DNA from: Lewinella sp041392765
Lineage (GTDB): Bacteria > Bacteroidota > Bacteroidia > Chitinophagales > Saprospiraceae
Length of the DNA: 64,000 bases
Assembly (NCBI GenBank): GCA_041392765.1
Contig: JAWKLL010000024.1
Location: forward strand, 16,168-80,167
Direction: 5' to 3'
The position numbers were made by a program, and so were the translations under genes. Below the pieces are notes generated by a model, which saw only the letters and a list, made by a program, of their open reading frames with translations, did no database searches and was not told where the DNA came from. Numbering within the stretch: the stretch's first letter is position 1; every line of letters begins with the position of its first letter. Positions 1-8,275 of the stretch are shown here, in pieces.

Positions 1-3000
1 GGTTTGACGGCTGGTAGGAAAAATGCTGAACACGCCTTGTTTCCTTACTACACAGACGACAAGATAACCGAGTCGGCGGAAATAACGGGCAGCAAGTCTA
101 TTTTCAGGGTAGCCACGGCGGATGGAGTAGCACTTTGGGAGCCGTTCTCCACGCGCCAAGAGGGGCGTTTTACCGTTCATCGCCACTTGTACAAGAGTAA
201 AATGGGCAATAAGGTCATCTTTGAGGAAGTCAACGACGACTTGGGGCTGTCTTTTGCATACGAGTGGAATTTTAGTAACCAGTATGGTTTTGTGCGGAAG
301 GCGCGCTTGCGCAACCTGACGGATGATGCTCGCTCCATTGCCTTGCTCGATGGCATCCAAAATATCGTACCCTGCGATGTAGGCAGTGACCTCCAAAATC
401 GCACCAGCAATTTGGTAGATGCCTATAAGCGCAGCGAGTTGGACTCCGCTTCCGGCTTGGGCATTTTTGCGCTCAGCGCCATCATCGTGGACAAGGCCGA
501 ACCCAGCGAAGCACTCAAAGCCAATGTAGCTTATTCGCTGGGCTTAGACAACCCTCTTCGCCTGCTTTCTTCGCGCCAGTTGCCAGCCTTCCGCTCGGGA
601 GAGGCTTTGCGACAAGAAACGGATGTGAAGGCAGAAAAAGGAGCCTACTTCGTGCATCAAGACATCGTTCTTGCGCCCAACGACACAACCAGTTGGATGA
701 TAGTAGCGAATGTCAATCAACGGCATGCTGCCGTAGTGGAATTGGCGCATACCCTGTGCCATGAGCCACAACTGATGCAACACATACAGGCCGATATAGA
801 CGAGGGTACCCGCCGATTGGAGGCATTGGTAGCCGCTGCCGATGGCTTGCAATGCAGCGCCGACAGCCGGAAGGATACGCGGCATTTTGCCAACGTGCTT
901 TTCAATATCATGCGCGGCGGCATCTTCGACCACAACTACCAGATAGAGCGCGACGACTTGATGAACTATCTCGGTAAAGCCAACAAAGCATTGGCTGCCC
1001 GCCACCGCGATACACTCTTGGCTTTGCCTGCCGTTTTTCCTTTAGGCATACTGAAAAACGTAGCGGATAAGGGGGATGATGTCGATTGGACTCGCTTACT
1101 CACGGAATACCTGCCTTTGAAATTCAGCCGCCGTCATGGCGACCCTTCCCGCCCGTGGAATCGGTTTTCCATCAACACCCAAAGCGAGGTGGACGGTGCC
1201 AAAATATTGGACTACGAAGGCAACTGGAGGGATATTTTCCAAAACTGGGAAGCTTTAGTACACGCTTGGCCAGACTTTATTGAGGGCATGATTTACAAGT
1301 TCCTCAACGCTTCTACCTTTGATGGGTACAACCCTTACCGCGTCACCAAGGATGGTTTCGACTGGGAAGCCATCGAACCGGATGACCCTTGGTCTTATAT
1401 TGGCTATTGGGGCGACCACCAGATTATTTACCTGCTCAAGTTTTTAGAATTTGCCCACCAGTACCGCCCAGGATTGCTGGAAGGGTTGCTGGACAAGGCT
1501 TGTTTCGCGTACGCCAATGTACCCTATAAAATAAAGCCCTACGAGGCCATCGTAGCCGATGCGAAAGATACCATTGACTTTGATTTCGATTTAGACCACC
1601 AAGTCAGGGCACTACGCGATGAAATGGGAGCAGACGGGGCGTTGTTGCGCAATGCCAAAGGGGCGATGCATCGGGTGAATTTCATGGAAAAATTGTTGGC
1701 TACGACCTTGGCGAAGCTGTCGAATTTTATTCCGGAAGGAGGTATATGGATGAACACCCAACGTCCGGAGTGGAACGATGCCAACAATGCCTTGGTAGGT
1801 AACGGAGTGTCGATGGTGACGCTGTATTATCTGCGCCGTTTCATGGCATTTTTCCGGCAGCTATTAGAGGCGACTCCGATGCAGGAGGTAGCGGTGTCCG
1901 AAGAAGTAGCAGACTTTTTCGGGCGCATCAGCGAGGTGTTTACCAACAATGAGCACTTATTAGCGCAAGCGGTAAGCGATGGCGAGCGCCGAGCGATGAT
2001 GGATGCCTTGGGCACCGCCGCCAGCAACTTCAGGTGGCAGGTTTACAACCATTCATTTAGCGGAAAGCAGGTGAATATTGATGTGGCTGCCTTGAAAAAC
2101 TTCACAGATACTACGCTGCGCTTTATGGAGCATACCATTCGACGCAATCAGCGGCCAGATGGTTTGTACCACGGTTACAACTTGGTGTTGTTGGATGAAG
2201 GCGTAGCGCAAATCGACCACTTGGTAGAAATGCTGGAAGGGCAGGTAGCGGCATTGAGTTCGGGATACCTGTCGCCAGCGGAGAGCGTGGCGGTATTGGA
2301 TGCTATGCGCCAGAGTGCGCTCTACAGAGAAGACCAGCGCAGCTATATCCTTTATCCCAACAAGGAACTGCCCGGTTTTTTGAAAAAAAATGTCATTCAC
2401 CCACAGCAGTTAAAAGCAGTTGGATTGGAATCCTTCCTTCATAAAGAGGATGCCGCCGCCATTTTGGAGCAAGACCGACATGGCAACTACCATTTCAACG
2501 GCGCGTTTACCAATGCACGGCATTTGCGCATGGCATTAACAGCCGTGGAAACCTGCACCGAAGCGGAACAGCAAGCACTGTTGGACTTGTACGAAGCGGT
2601 GTTCAATCACAAGGCGTTCACGGGACGCAGTGGCACATTTTTCGGTTACGAAGGGCTGGGGTCTATCTACTGGCACATGGTGTCGAAGTTGCAATTGGCC
2701 ATACAGGAAACGTGTGTACGCGCATGGCGGGAACAGGAGTCGGAGGAAGTGCTGCATCGGTTGATTCATCATTATTACGAGGTACAAGAAGGGATAGGTG
2801 CACACAAATCCCCGGCTTTGTATGGTGCTTTCCCTACCGATCCGTATTCCCACACTCCCCAGAACAAAGGTGCTCAGCAGCCCGGCATGACAGGCCAGGT
2901 GAAAGAGGACATCTTGTGCCGATGGGGCGAGTTGGGCATCCGTCTATCCAATGGCTGCCTGCACTTCCAACCGTTCATGTTGCGCAAGGAGGAGCTACTG

Positions 3001-3273
3001 ACCACCGCTCAGCGTATGACCTACGTAGATGTACAGGGACACACGCAAGAGCTGGACTTGCCAGTGGGGTCGCTTTGTTTCACTTGTTGTGCCGTACCCG
3101 TGGTTTATACGCTGTCGGATGAAGAAGGAGTAGAGGTTTGCGATGCGCAGGGTCAAGTGGCGTACCAACCCACCTTGGCCTTGGATGCGGCCACATCCAA
3201 TCAATTAATAAAGCGCAGCGGAGCAATCCGTTGGGTGCAAGTACGGCTGCATGAAAGCCGGTTTTTAGACTAA
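1..3273 (+). CDS. GH149/GH94-like beta-1,3-oligoglucan phosphorylase, 5' end cut by the window
   Basis: The reading frame is open from the first base, so the true start lies upstream; 1089-1091 residues are visible, close to the roughly 1100 expected of GH149. The best diagnostic is the motif R-P-E-W-N-D-A-N-N at codons 1765-1791: it matches the D-W-N-D-G-x-N motif of GH94 cellobiose phosphorylases, and the Asp at 1777-1779 is the predicted general acid. The protein has no signal peptide in the visible part and is probably cytoplasmic. GH149 enzymes phosphorolyse beta-1,3-gluco-oligosaccharides to glucose-1-phosphate. A GPH symporter and two GH17 beta-1,3-glucanases follow directly on the same strand, which fits this substrate. 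The family call rests on length, motif and neighbourhood, not on an alignment; GH94, GH161 or an uncharacterised relative remain possible. Confidence 0.62.
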   Translation, partial: GLTAGRKNAEHALFPYYTDDKITESAEITGSKSIFRVATADGVALWEPFSTRQEGRFTVHRHLYKSKMGNKVIFEEVNDDLGLSFAYEWNFSNQYGFVRKARLRNLTDDARSIALLDGIQNIVPCDVGSDLQNRTSNLVDAYKRSELDSASGLGIFALSAIIVDKAEPSEALKANVAYSLGLDNPLRLLSSRQLPAFRSGEALRQETDVKAEKGAYFVHQDIVLAPNDTTSWMIVANVNQRHAAVVELAHTLCHEPQLMQHIQADIDEGTRRLEALVAAADGLQCSADSRKDTRHFANVLFNIMRGGIFDHNYQIERDDLMNYLGKANKALAARHRDTLLALPAVFPLGILKNVADKGDDVDWTRLLTEYLPLKFSRRHGDPSRPWNRFSINTQSEVDGAKILDYEGNWRDIFQNWEALVHAWPDFIEGMIYKFLNASTFDGYNPYRVTKDGFDWEAIEPDDPWSYIGYWGDHQIIYLLKFLEFAHQYRPGLLEGLLDKACFAYANVPYKIKPYEAIVADAKDTIDFDFDLDHQVRALRDEMGADGALLRNAKGAMHRVNFMEKLLATTLAKLSNFIPEGGIWMNTQRPEWNDANNALVGNGVSMVTLYYLRRFMAFFRQLLEATPMQEVAVSEEVADFFGRISEVFTNNEHLLAQAVSDGERRAMMDALGTAASNFRWQVYNHSFSGKQVNIDVAALKNFTDTTLRFMEHTIRRNQRPDGLYHGYNLVLLDEGVAQIDHLVEMLEGQVAALSSGYLSPAESVAVLDAMRQSALYREDQRSYILYPNKELPGFLKKNVIHPQQLKAVGLESFLHKEDAAAILEQDRHGNYHFNGAFTNARHLRMALTAVETCTEAEQQALLDLYEAVFNHKAFTGRSGTFFGYEGLGSIYWHMVSKLQLAIQETCVRAWREQESEEVLHRLIHHYYEVQEGIGAHKSPALYGAFPTDPYSHTPQNKGAQQPGMTGQVKEDILCRWGELGIRLSNGCLHFQPFMLRKEELLTTAQRMTYVDVQGHTQELDLPVGSLCFTCCAVPVVYTLSDEEGVEVCDAQGQVAYQPTLALDAATSNQLIKRSGAIRWVQVRLHESRFLD

Positions 3274-3302
3274 TTTTAGATAAAACGAAAAACTAAACGG
3301 TT

Positions 3303-4733
3303 ATGTCACAGTATCAGACTGCATCCAGAGACCGGGTGCCATTTCTTCAGAAAGCGGCCTTTGGTGCCGGGCACTTGGTGAACAACTTGTTGCCCGGGGC
3401 ATTGGGAGTGTTTTCATTTTTCCTGCTTACCGCATTCGGTATGGATCCTTTTTTGGCGGGTTTGCTGGGTGGTTTGCCGCGCATTTACGATGCCATTTCC
3501 GATCCTATCATGGGGTATATTTCAGATAATACCCAATCGCGTTGGGGGCGCAGAAGGCCGTATATTTTTGTAGGAGCCATCTTGAGTGGTTTGTTTTTTA
3601 TATTGCTTTGGCAATTGGATCCAAACCAGACGCAGTCTTACAATTTTTGGTATTTCCTTCTGTTTTCATTGGTATTCCTCACGGGCAATACCATTTTTGC
3701 TACGCCGCTAATTGGATTAGGGTATGAAATGACCTCTGACTACAACGAGCGTACCCGCCTGATGGGCTTTTCGCAAACCATTGGCCAAATCGCGTGGATG
3801 ATAGTGCCTTGGTTTTGGGTGTTGATTGCGAACCCGGATTTGTTTGAAACCCAGGCAGAGGGCGTACATAAGCTTTCGGTTATTGTGGGGGGGGCTTGTA
3901 TGGTATTAGGCATACTTCCTGCCATTTTCTGCCGGGAGATAGACCAAACCAACCTCCAAAACAGGGATGAGCTTTCGCTGAAAAATATTGCCAAAAACCT
4001 GAAGGGGCTGATTCGCAACATGATACTTATCTTTAAAAACAAGCCATTTGTGCGTTTGTGTACGGCTACTTTCTTGGTGTTCAATGGATTTCAGATGGTG
4101 GCGTCCTTTAGCTACTTCATCATTGTGTTTTACCTGTTCAATGGTAGTTATGAATTAGCGTCCACTTGGCCTGCGTGGTTTTCCACGGTGAGTGCTATTG
4201 CTACGGCCTTTCTTATCATTCCTATCATTACTTGGATGGCTAATAGGTGGGGCAAGCGCAAGGCGTTTATTATTTCTACGGTTATTTCTATTGTAGGGTA
4301 TATTGCGAAGTGGTGGGGTTTCAGCCCTGGCAATCCTTGGTTGATGTTTATTCCTGTTCCTTTGATGGCATTCGGTCTTGGAGGCTTATTCACCCTGATG
4401 ATGAGTATGACAGCCGATGTTTGTGATTTAGATGAGTATAACAACGGAATGCCGCGTAAAGAAGGTACTTTTGGTGCCATCTACTGGTGGATGGTGAAAT
4501 TGGGGCAAGGTTTGGCGTTGGTATTAGGTGGTTTGGTACTGAAATTAGTAGGTTTCGATCAAAACACTGCGACCCAGTCTGTGGAAACATTGAATAGCCT
4601 CCGCTTAGCTGATATCATCATTCCATCGGTGACAGCCGCTTTGGCGATTTGGGTGATGTGGAACTACGACCTTTCGGAAAAACGGTCACGCGAAATAAAG
4701 GCCGAGTTGATAGAAAGGAGAGGCGAATTATAG
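3303..4733 (+). CDS. MFS sugar:cation symporter of the GPH type
   Basis: This is a 476-residue polytopic inner-membrane protein with about 12 hydrophobic segments. The N-terminal half carries an A-I-S-D-P-I-M-G-Y-I-S-D signature followed by R-W-G-R-R-R-P-Y. That is the loop 2-3 pattern of glycoside-pentoside-hexuronide (GPH) cation symporters. The ATG at 3303 lies 29 bases after the phosphorylase stop, so the two are probably one transcript. With a cytoplasmic oligoglucan phosphorylase upstream and GH17 enzymes downstream, import of short beta-1,3-gluco-oligosaccharides or laminaribiose is the likely role. The substrate is inferred from context only. The gene is intact. Confidence 0.85.
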   Translation: MSQYQTASRDRVPFLQKAAFGAGHLVNNLLPGALGVFSFFLLTAFGMDPFLAGLLGGLPRIYDAISDPIMGYISDNTQSRWGRRRPYIFVGAILSGLFFILLWQLDPNQTQSYNFWYFLLFSLVFLTGNTIFATPLIGLGYEMTSDYNERTRLMGFSQTIGQIAWMIVPWFWVLIANPDLFETQAEGVHKLSVIVGGACMVLGILPAIFCREIDQTNLQNRDELSLKNIAKNLKGLIRNMILIFKNKPFVRLCTATFLVFNGFQMVASFSYFIIVFYLFNGSYELASTWPAWFSTVSAIATAFLIIPIITWMANRWGKRKAFIISTVISIVGYIAKWWGFSPGNPWLMFIPVPLMAFGLGGLFTLMMSMTADVCDLDEYNNGMPRKEGTFGAIYWWMVKLGQGLALVLGGLVLKLVGFDQNTATQSVETLNSLRLADIIIPSVTAALAIWVMWNYDLSEKRSREIKAELIERRGEL

Positions 4734-4752
4734 CAGTATAAAAGAAGGAACG

Positions 4753-5651
4753 ATGTCTTACAGAAAAGAACGATACCTTTCGCTGGCAACGCTACAGCAC
4801 GGCCATTATCTGGCAGATATGAAAGAGCAGGATGTGCACAGCCTGTTTCTGGAACTGTTGTACAATGGGGTGCATGGTTTTTGCTTCAGTCTGTACGAGG
4901 AGGGGCAACGCCCCGGCGATGCGGTCACCATGGAGCAAGTGAGGCGGCGGATGGAGATACTGCGCCCGCACACCCGCTGGATACGTACTTTTTCCTGCAC
5001 GGATGGTAATGAGTTGATTCCCGTTGCTGCAAAGGAGTTGGGGCTGAAAACCTTGGTGGGTGCTTGGTTAGGTGACGACCCCGAGATAAACGAGCGGGAA
5101 GTAGAGGGCTTATTAAATTGGCCAACGACGGTTTAGTGGATATAGCTGCGGTGGGCAACGAAGTCATGTACCGCAAAGACCTCACCGAAGACGAATTATT
5201 AGATTGGATACATCGCACAAGAGCCGCCATCCCTGCGGAAATTCCTGTGGGGTATGTGGATGCTTACTACGAGTTTTCACAACGCCCGCGCATCACGGAT
5301 GCCTGCGATGTGGTATTGGCTAACTGCTACCCTTATTGGGAAGGTTGCCCATTTGAACATTCGTTGGATTACCTAAAAAAGATGTACTACCAAGCTGTCC
5401 ACGCAGGCAAAGGGAAGAAAGTATTGGTAACGGAAACCGGATGGCCCAGCCAAGGTGAGAGCCTCAAGGGCGCCGTTCCGGGTGCTAAAAGCGCGATGGA
5501 ATACTTCATCAATGCCCAGATGTGGGCGATGGATGAGGGCGTCGAGTTGTTTTACTTTTCTTCCTTCGACGAATCGTGGAAAGTAGGGGCAGAAGGCGAG
5601 GTAGGTGCTTATTGGGGGATTTGGGATAAACATGAAAAACTGAAATTTTGA
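4753..5651 (+). CDS. GH17 beta-1,3-glucanase-like protein, single frameshift
   Basis: The gene encodes about 300 residues in two frames. The reading frame breaks near 5115-5119, where the run aaattgg appears to have lost one T: restoring it joins ...E-G-L-L-N to L-A-N-D-G-L-V-D seamlessly. Both GH17 catalytic motifs are present: V-G-N-E-V with the acid/base Glu at 5160-5162, and T-E-T-G-W-P-S with the nucleophile Glu at 5432-5434. GH17 enzymes are retaining beta-1,3-glucan hydrolases with a TIM barrel. No signal peptide is evident, so it may act on imported oligosaccharides. It starts 19 bases after the symporter and ends five bases before a second GH17 gene. The break is likely a sequencing indel rather than a mutation. 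Confidence 0.8.
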
Positions 5652-5656
5652 GCGCA

Positions 5657-6592
5657 ATGAATAGTTTTGATACATTGGGTATTGAACCCGGTCGGGCTAT
5701 CTGTTATTCGGGTTTCCGAGAGGGCAGCGCCCCCGGAGATGTCTGGCCGACGTATGATGAAGTGAAGGAAGACCTGCTGCTGTTGCAGGATCGATTGCAA
5801 TACCTTCGTCTGTATGATGTGGATCAACACGCTGCTACGGTCTTGGAGGTAATCCGCAAGGAAGGCTTGGATTTTAAGGTGATGCTGGGGGCATTTATTG
5901 AGGCCGAGATGAACAACTTTGGTTGCCCTTGGGGGGGCGGTGTTTATACGGCGGAGCAATTGGCTCACAACCGAGAGGAGAATCTCCAAAAAATGCACCG
6001 CTTAGCTAAATGGGCCAACGAATACCCGGGTATCGTCTTTTCCCTTTCTGTAGGTAATGAAGCCTGCGTGGATTGGACCGACCACTACGTTCCCGTGCGG
6101 CATGTGATTGAATATGTCCGAATCGTCAAGCAAGCGGCCAGCCAACCCGTTACATTTTGTGAAAATTATGTGCCTTGGCTCAACAAGCTCAAGCCATTAG
6201 CGGATGAACTGGACTTTATCTCCATTCATACCTATCCAGTTTGGGAGTACAAACACATTCACGAGTCTTTGGAATATACCCGACAAAACTATGAGTCGGT
6301 GGTGCAACAATACCCCGATAAGCCGGTTGTAATCACAGAGGCTGGTTGGGCCACCAACTCCAATGGGCGCGGTATTGACCCAGAGAATGTGAGTGAGGAC
6401 AACCAAGCTATCTATTTCGAAGACTTGATGGCGTGGTCGGAAGCAGCAGGCGTGCTGACTTTCTTTTTTGAAGCATTCGATGAGTCGTGGAAAGGCTCCC
6501 CCGAACCTTTAGAACCTGAAAAACACTGGGGTGTTTTCAAGATAGACCGCACCCCTAAGAAGGTGATGGAACCCTTTTTTCAAACCTTTTGA
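5657..6592 (+). CDS. GH17 family beta-1,3-glucan hydrolase or transglycosylase
   Basis: The protein has about 311 residues from the ATG at 5657; a TTG nine bases earlier overlaps the previous gene and is less likely. It has S-V-G-N-E-A with the candidate acid/base Glu at 6059-6061 and V-I-T-E-A-G-W-A with the candidate nucleophile Glu at 6338-6340. The family pattern F-F-E-A-F-D-E-S-W-K lies near the C-terminus. It is a divergent paralogue of the preceding GH17 gene and has no obvious export signal. The tandem arrangement suggests division of labour on beta-1,3-glucan chains (for example endo- against exo-action, or branched against linear), but this cannot be read from the sequence. Confidence 0.82.
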   Translation: MNSFDTLGIEPGRAICYSGFREGSAPGDVWPTYDEVKEDLLLLQDRLQYLRLYDVDQHAATVLEVIRKEGLDFKVMLGAFIEAEMNNFGCPWGGGVYTAEQLAHNREENLQKMHRLAKWANEYPGIVFSLSVGNEACVDWTDHYVPVRHVIEYVRIVKQAASQPVTFCENYVPWLNKLKPLADELDFISIHTYPVWEYKHIHESLEYTRQNYESVVQQYPDKPVVITEAGWATNSNGRGIDPENVSEDNQAIYFEDLMAWSEAAGVLTFFFEAFDESWKGSPEPLEPEKHWGVFKIDRTPKKVMEPFFQTF

Positions 6593-6622
6593 AAACCATT
6601 TAATAATCAAAAACAACCTTTT

Positions 6623-8179
6623 ATGAAATTTTTTACTGTTTTATTTGCGTTGTTGGCGGTGGTAGTGTTACAAGCACAACCCACCAATAATGCCCCTACG
6701 CCTCCTACTCGGAACGCTTCGGATGTAATTTCCATTTATGGGGATGCATACACCAATATCACGGATGTGAACTACAATCCGGGTTGGGGTCAGTCTGGAA
6801 CGGTTGATATTGCTTTCGACCCCGGCACAGGTGATTTGGTAATGGCTTATACCAACTTCAATTACCAAGGTACAGGTTTTGAAGCCAATCCACAGAACGC
6901 CTCCGCTATGGAGTACATACACATTGACATCTGGACAAGCAATGCTACGGATGTCAAATTCTCTCCTATCGACAACAGTGGCGTAGGCCCTGGTGAAGTA
7001 TTGGTGAGCGTACCCTTGAGCGCAGGCCAGTGGAGCAGTGTGGATCTACCTAAGAGTGCTTTTACGGGTATGTCCTGGAACTCAGTTTTTCAGTTGAAAT
7101 TTGATGGCCAAGGCGGTGCTACACCCAGCAACATTTACTTGGATAATATCTACTTCTGGAAAGAAGCCACTGCGGCAGGTACGGATGCTACCTTGAGCGC
7201 GTTGCAGGTGGATGGTGCTAATGTTCCTGGTTTTGCGCCTAGCGCGACCAGCTATACCTTCGGCGTGCCAGGCGGTGCCGCTGTTCCTCAGATTACCTTG
7301 GCAACAACCACTGATGCCAATGCTACTGTGACTGCTATTAATCAGGCTACTGCCATCCCCGGAGATGCGACAGTGGTGGTTACGGCTGCCAATGGCACTA
7401 CGATGGCTACTTACACGATCTCGTTCTTCTACAATTCCCCTGCCACTGCGGCACCCACCCCCACCGACCAAAACGTCATTTCGCTTTACAGCGATGCCTA
7501 CACCAATGTGAATGTGGATTTCTGGAATACCAGTTGGAGTCAGGCAATGTATGAAGAGGTGATGATTGAAGGCAACCCTACGCATAAATATACCAATCTG
7601 GGTTTCAACGGTATCGAAACAACCTCTGCTCCTATCAATGCCAGTGAGATGAAGTATCTCCACATGGATGTGTGGACACCCAATATCACCACATTAGATA
7701 TCAAATTGGTTAGCTTCCTGGGCGATGGTTTTGCTGGTGGCAATGGAGATAGTGAAGCAACGGTAAGTGTTAATCCTATGCCTAGCCAGTGGAATCACGT
7801 TATGATCCCCCTTACCGATTTCACCGCTGCTGGTTTGACTGATTTGACGGATTTGAATCAGTACATCCTTACTAGTACGCCTTTTGGCTCAGGCACCTTG
7901 TATATGGATAATATGTACTTTTCCACAGATGTGGTAAGTGTGGATGACATCCAGATTGCCAACCGCGTAAAATTATTCCCTAACCCCGTGGCTGCGGGAC
8001 AGCGCGTTTTTATGACGGAAGAGGTGGTATCTGTTGAAGTATTCAACCTGCAAGGACAGCGTATCCGCGTTGTACAAGGAGATGCTGTTACGGCACTCAA
8101 CTTGGACAAAGGCGTTTACATTGTGAAAATGAAAGACGCAGAAGGTCGCTTACACACCGACCGATTGGTTGTTCAGTAA
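6623..8179 (+). CDS. T9SS-exported two-domain carbohydrate-binding-like protein
   Basis: The 518-residue protein begins with a signal peptide (charged M-K-F-F, hydrophobic core, A-Q-A/Q cleavage region near residue 19). Two homologous beta-sandwich modules follow, each opening with V-I-S-(I/L)-Y-(G/S)-D-A-Y-T-N, at about residues 36-180 and 286-430. They are separated by a cadherin-like beta-sandwich segment (about 190-270, starting A-T-L-S-A-L). The C-terminus has a type A T9SS sorting domain: L-F-P-N-P, a V-F-N-L-Q-G-Q strand, G-V-Y-I-V-K and a final R-L-V-V-Q. The protein is therefore expected on the cell surface or released. As the last gene of the glucan cluster, with an intrinsic terminator after it, it plausibly captures or helps degrade beta-glucan. 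No catalytic motif was recognised. Confidence 0.78.
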   Translation: MKFFTVLFALLAVVVLQAQPTNNAPTPPTRNASDVISIYGDAYTNITDVNYNPGWGQSGTVDIAFDPGTGDLVMAYTNFNYQGTGFEANPQNASAMEYIHIDIWTSNATDVKFSPIDNSGVGPGEVLVSVPLSAGQWSSVDLPKSAFTGMSWNSVFQLKFDGQGGATPSNIYLDNIYFWKEATAAGTDATLSALQVDGANVPGFAPSATSYTFGVPGGAAVPQITLATTTDANATVTAINQATAIPGDATVVVTAANGTTMATYTISFFYNSPATAAPTPTDQNVISLYSDAYTNVNVDFWNTSWSQAMYEEVMIEGNPTHKYTNLGFNGIETTSAPINASEMKYLHMDVWTPNITTLDIKLVSFLGDGFAGGNGDSEATVSVNPMPSQWNHVMIPLTDFTAAGLTDLTDLNQYILTSTPFGSGTLYMDNMYFSTDVVSVDDIQIANRVKLFPNPVAAGQRVFMTEEVVSVEVFNLQGQRIRVVQGDAVTALNLDKGVYIVKMKDAEGRLHTDRLVVQ

Positions 8180-8187
8180 TCGATACG

Positions 8188-8221
8188 AACGGGCAGGTAA
8201 GGGACACTTGCCTGCCCGTTT
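8188..8221 (+). terminator. Intrinsic terminator of the beta-glucan operon
   Basis: A GC-rich stem pairs 8188-8201 with 8207-8220 (arms aacgggcagg and cctgcccgtt, extended by four more pairs) around a five-base loop, nine bases after the stop of the binding protein. The following U-tract is short, so efficiency is uncertain. Confidence 0.75.
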
Positions 8222-8275
8222 AATCCATCAGGTGTCTCTCTTGTTACAAAATTTTGAAACATCCCGGCTACTGAT

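Noticed and set aside
544..1005. Long minus-strand open frame inside the phosphorylase gene
   Set aside because: It is a shadow of a conserved plus-strand gene and lacks a recognisable protein pattern. The same applies to other long antisense frames, such as 2712-3122, 7082-7663 and 13405-14067.
4753..6592. The two adjacent GH17 reading frames as a single split gene
   Set aside because: Each has its own acid/base and nucleophile motifs, so they are tandem paralogues; only the first is internally frameshifted.
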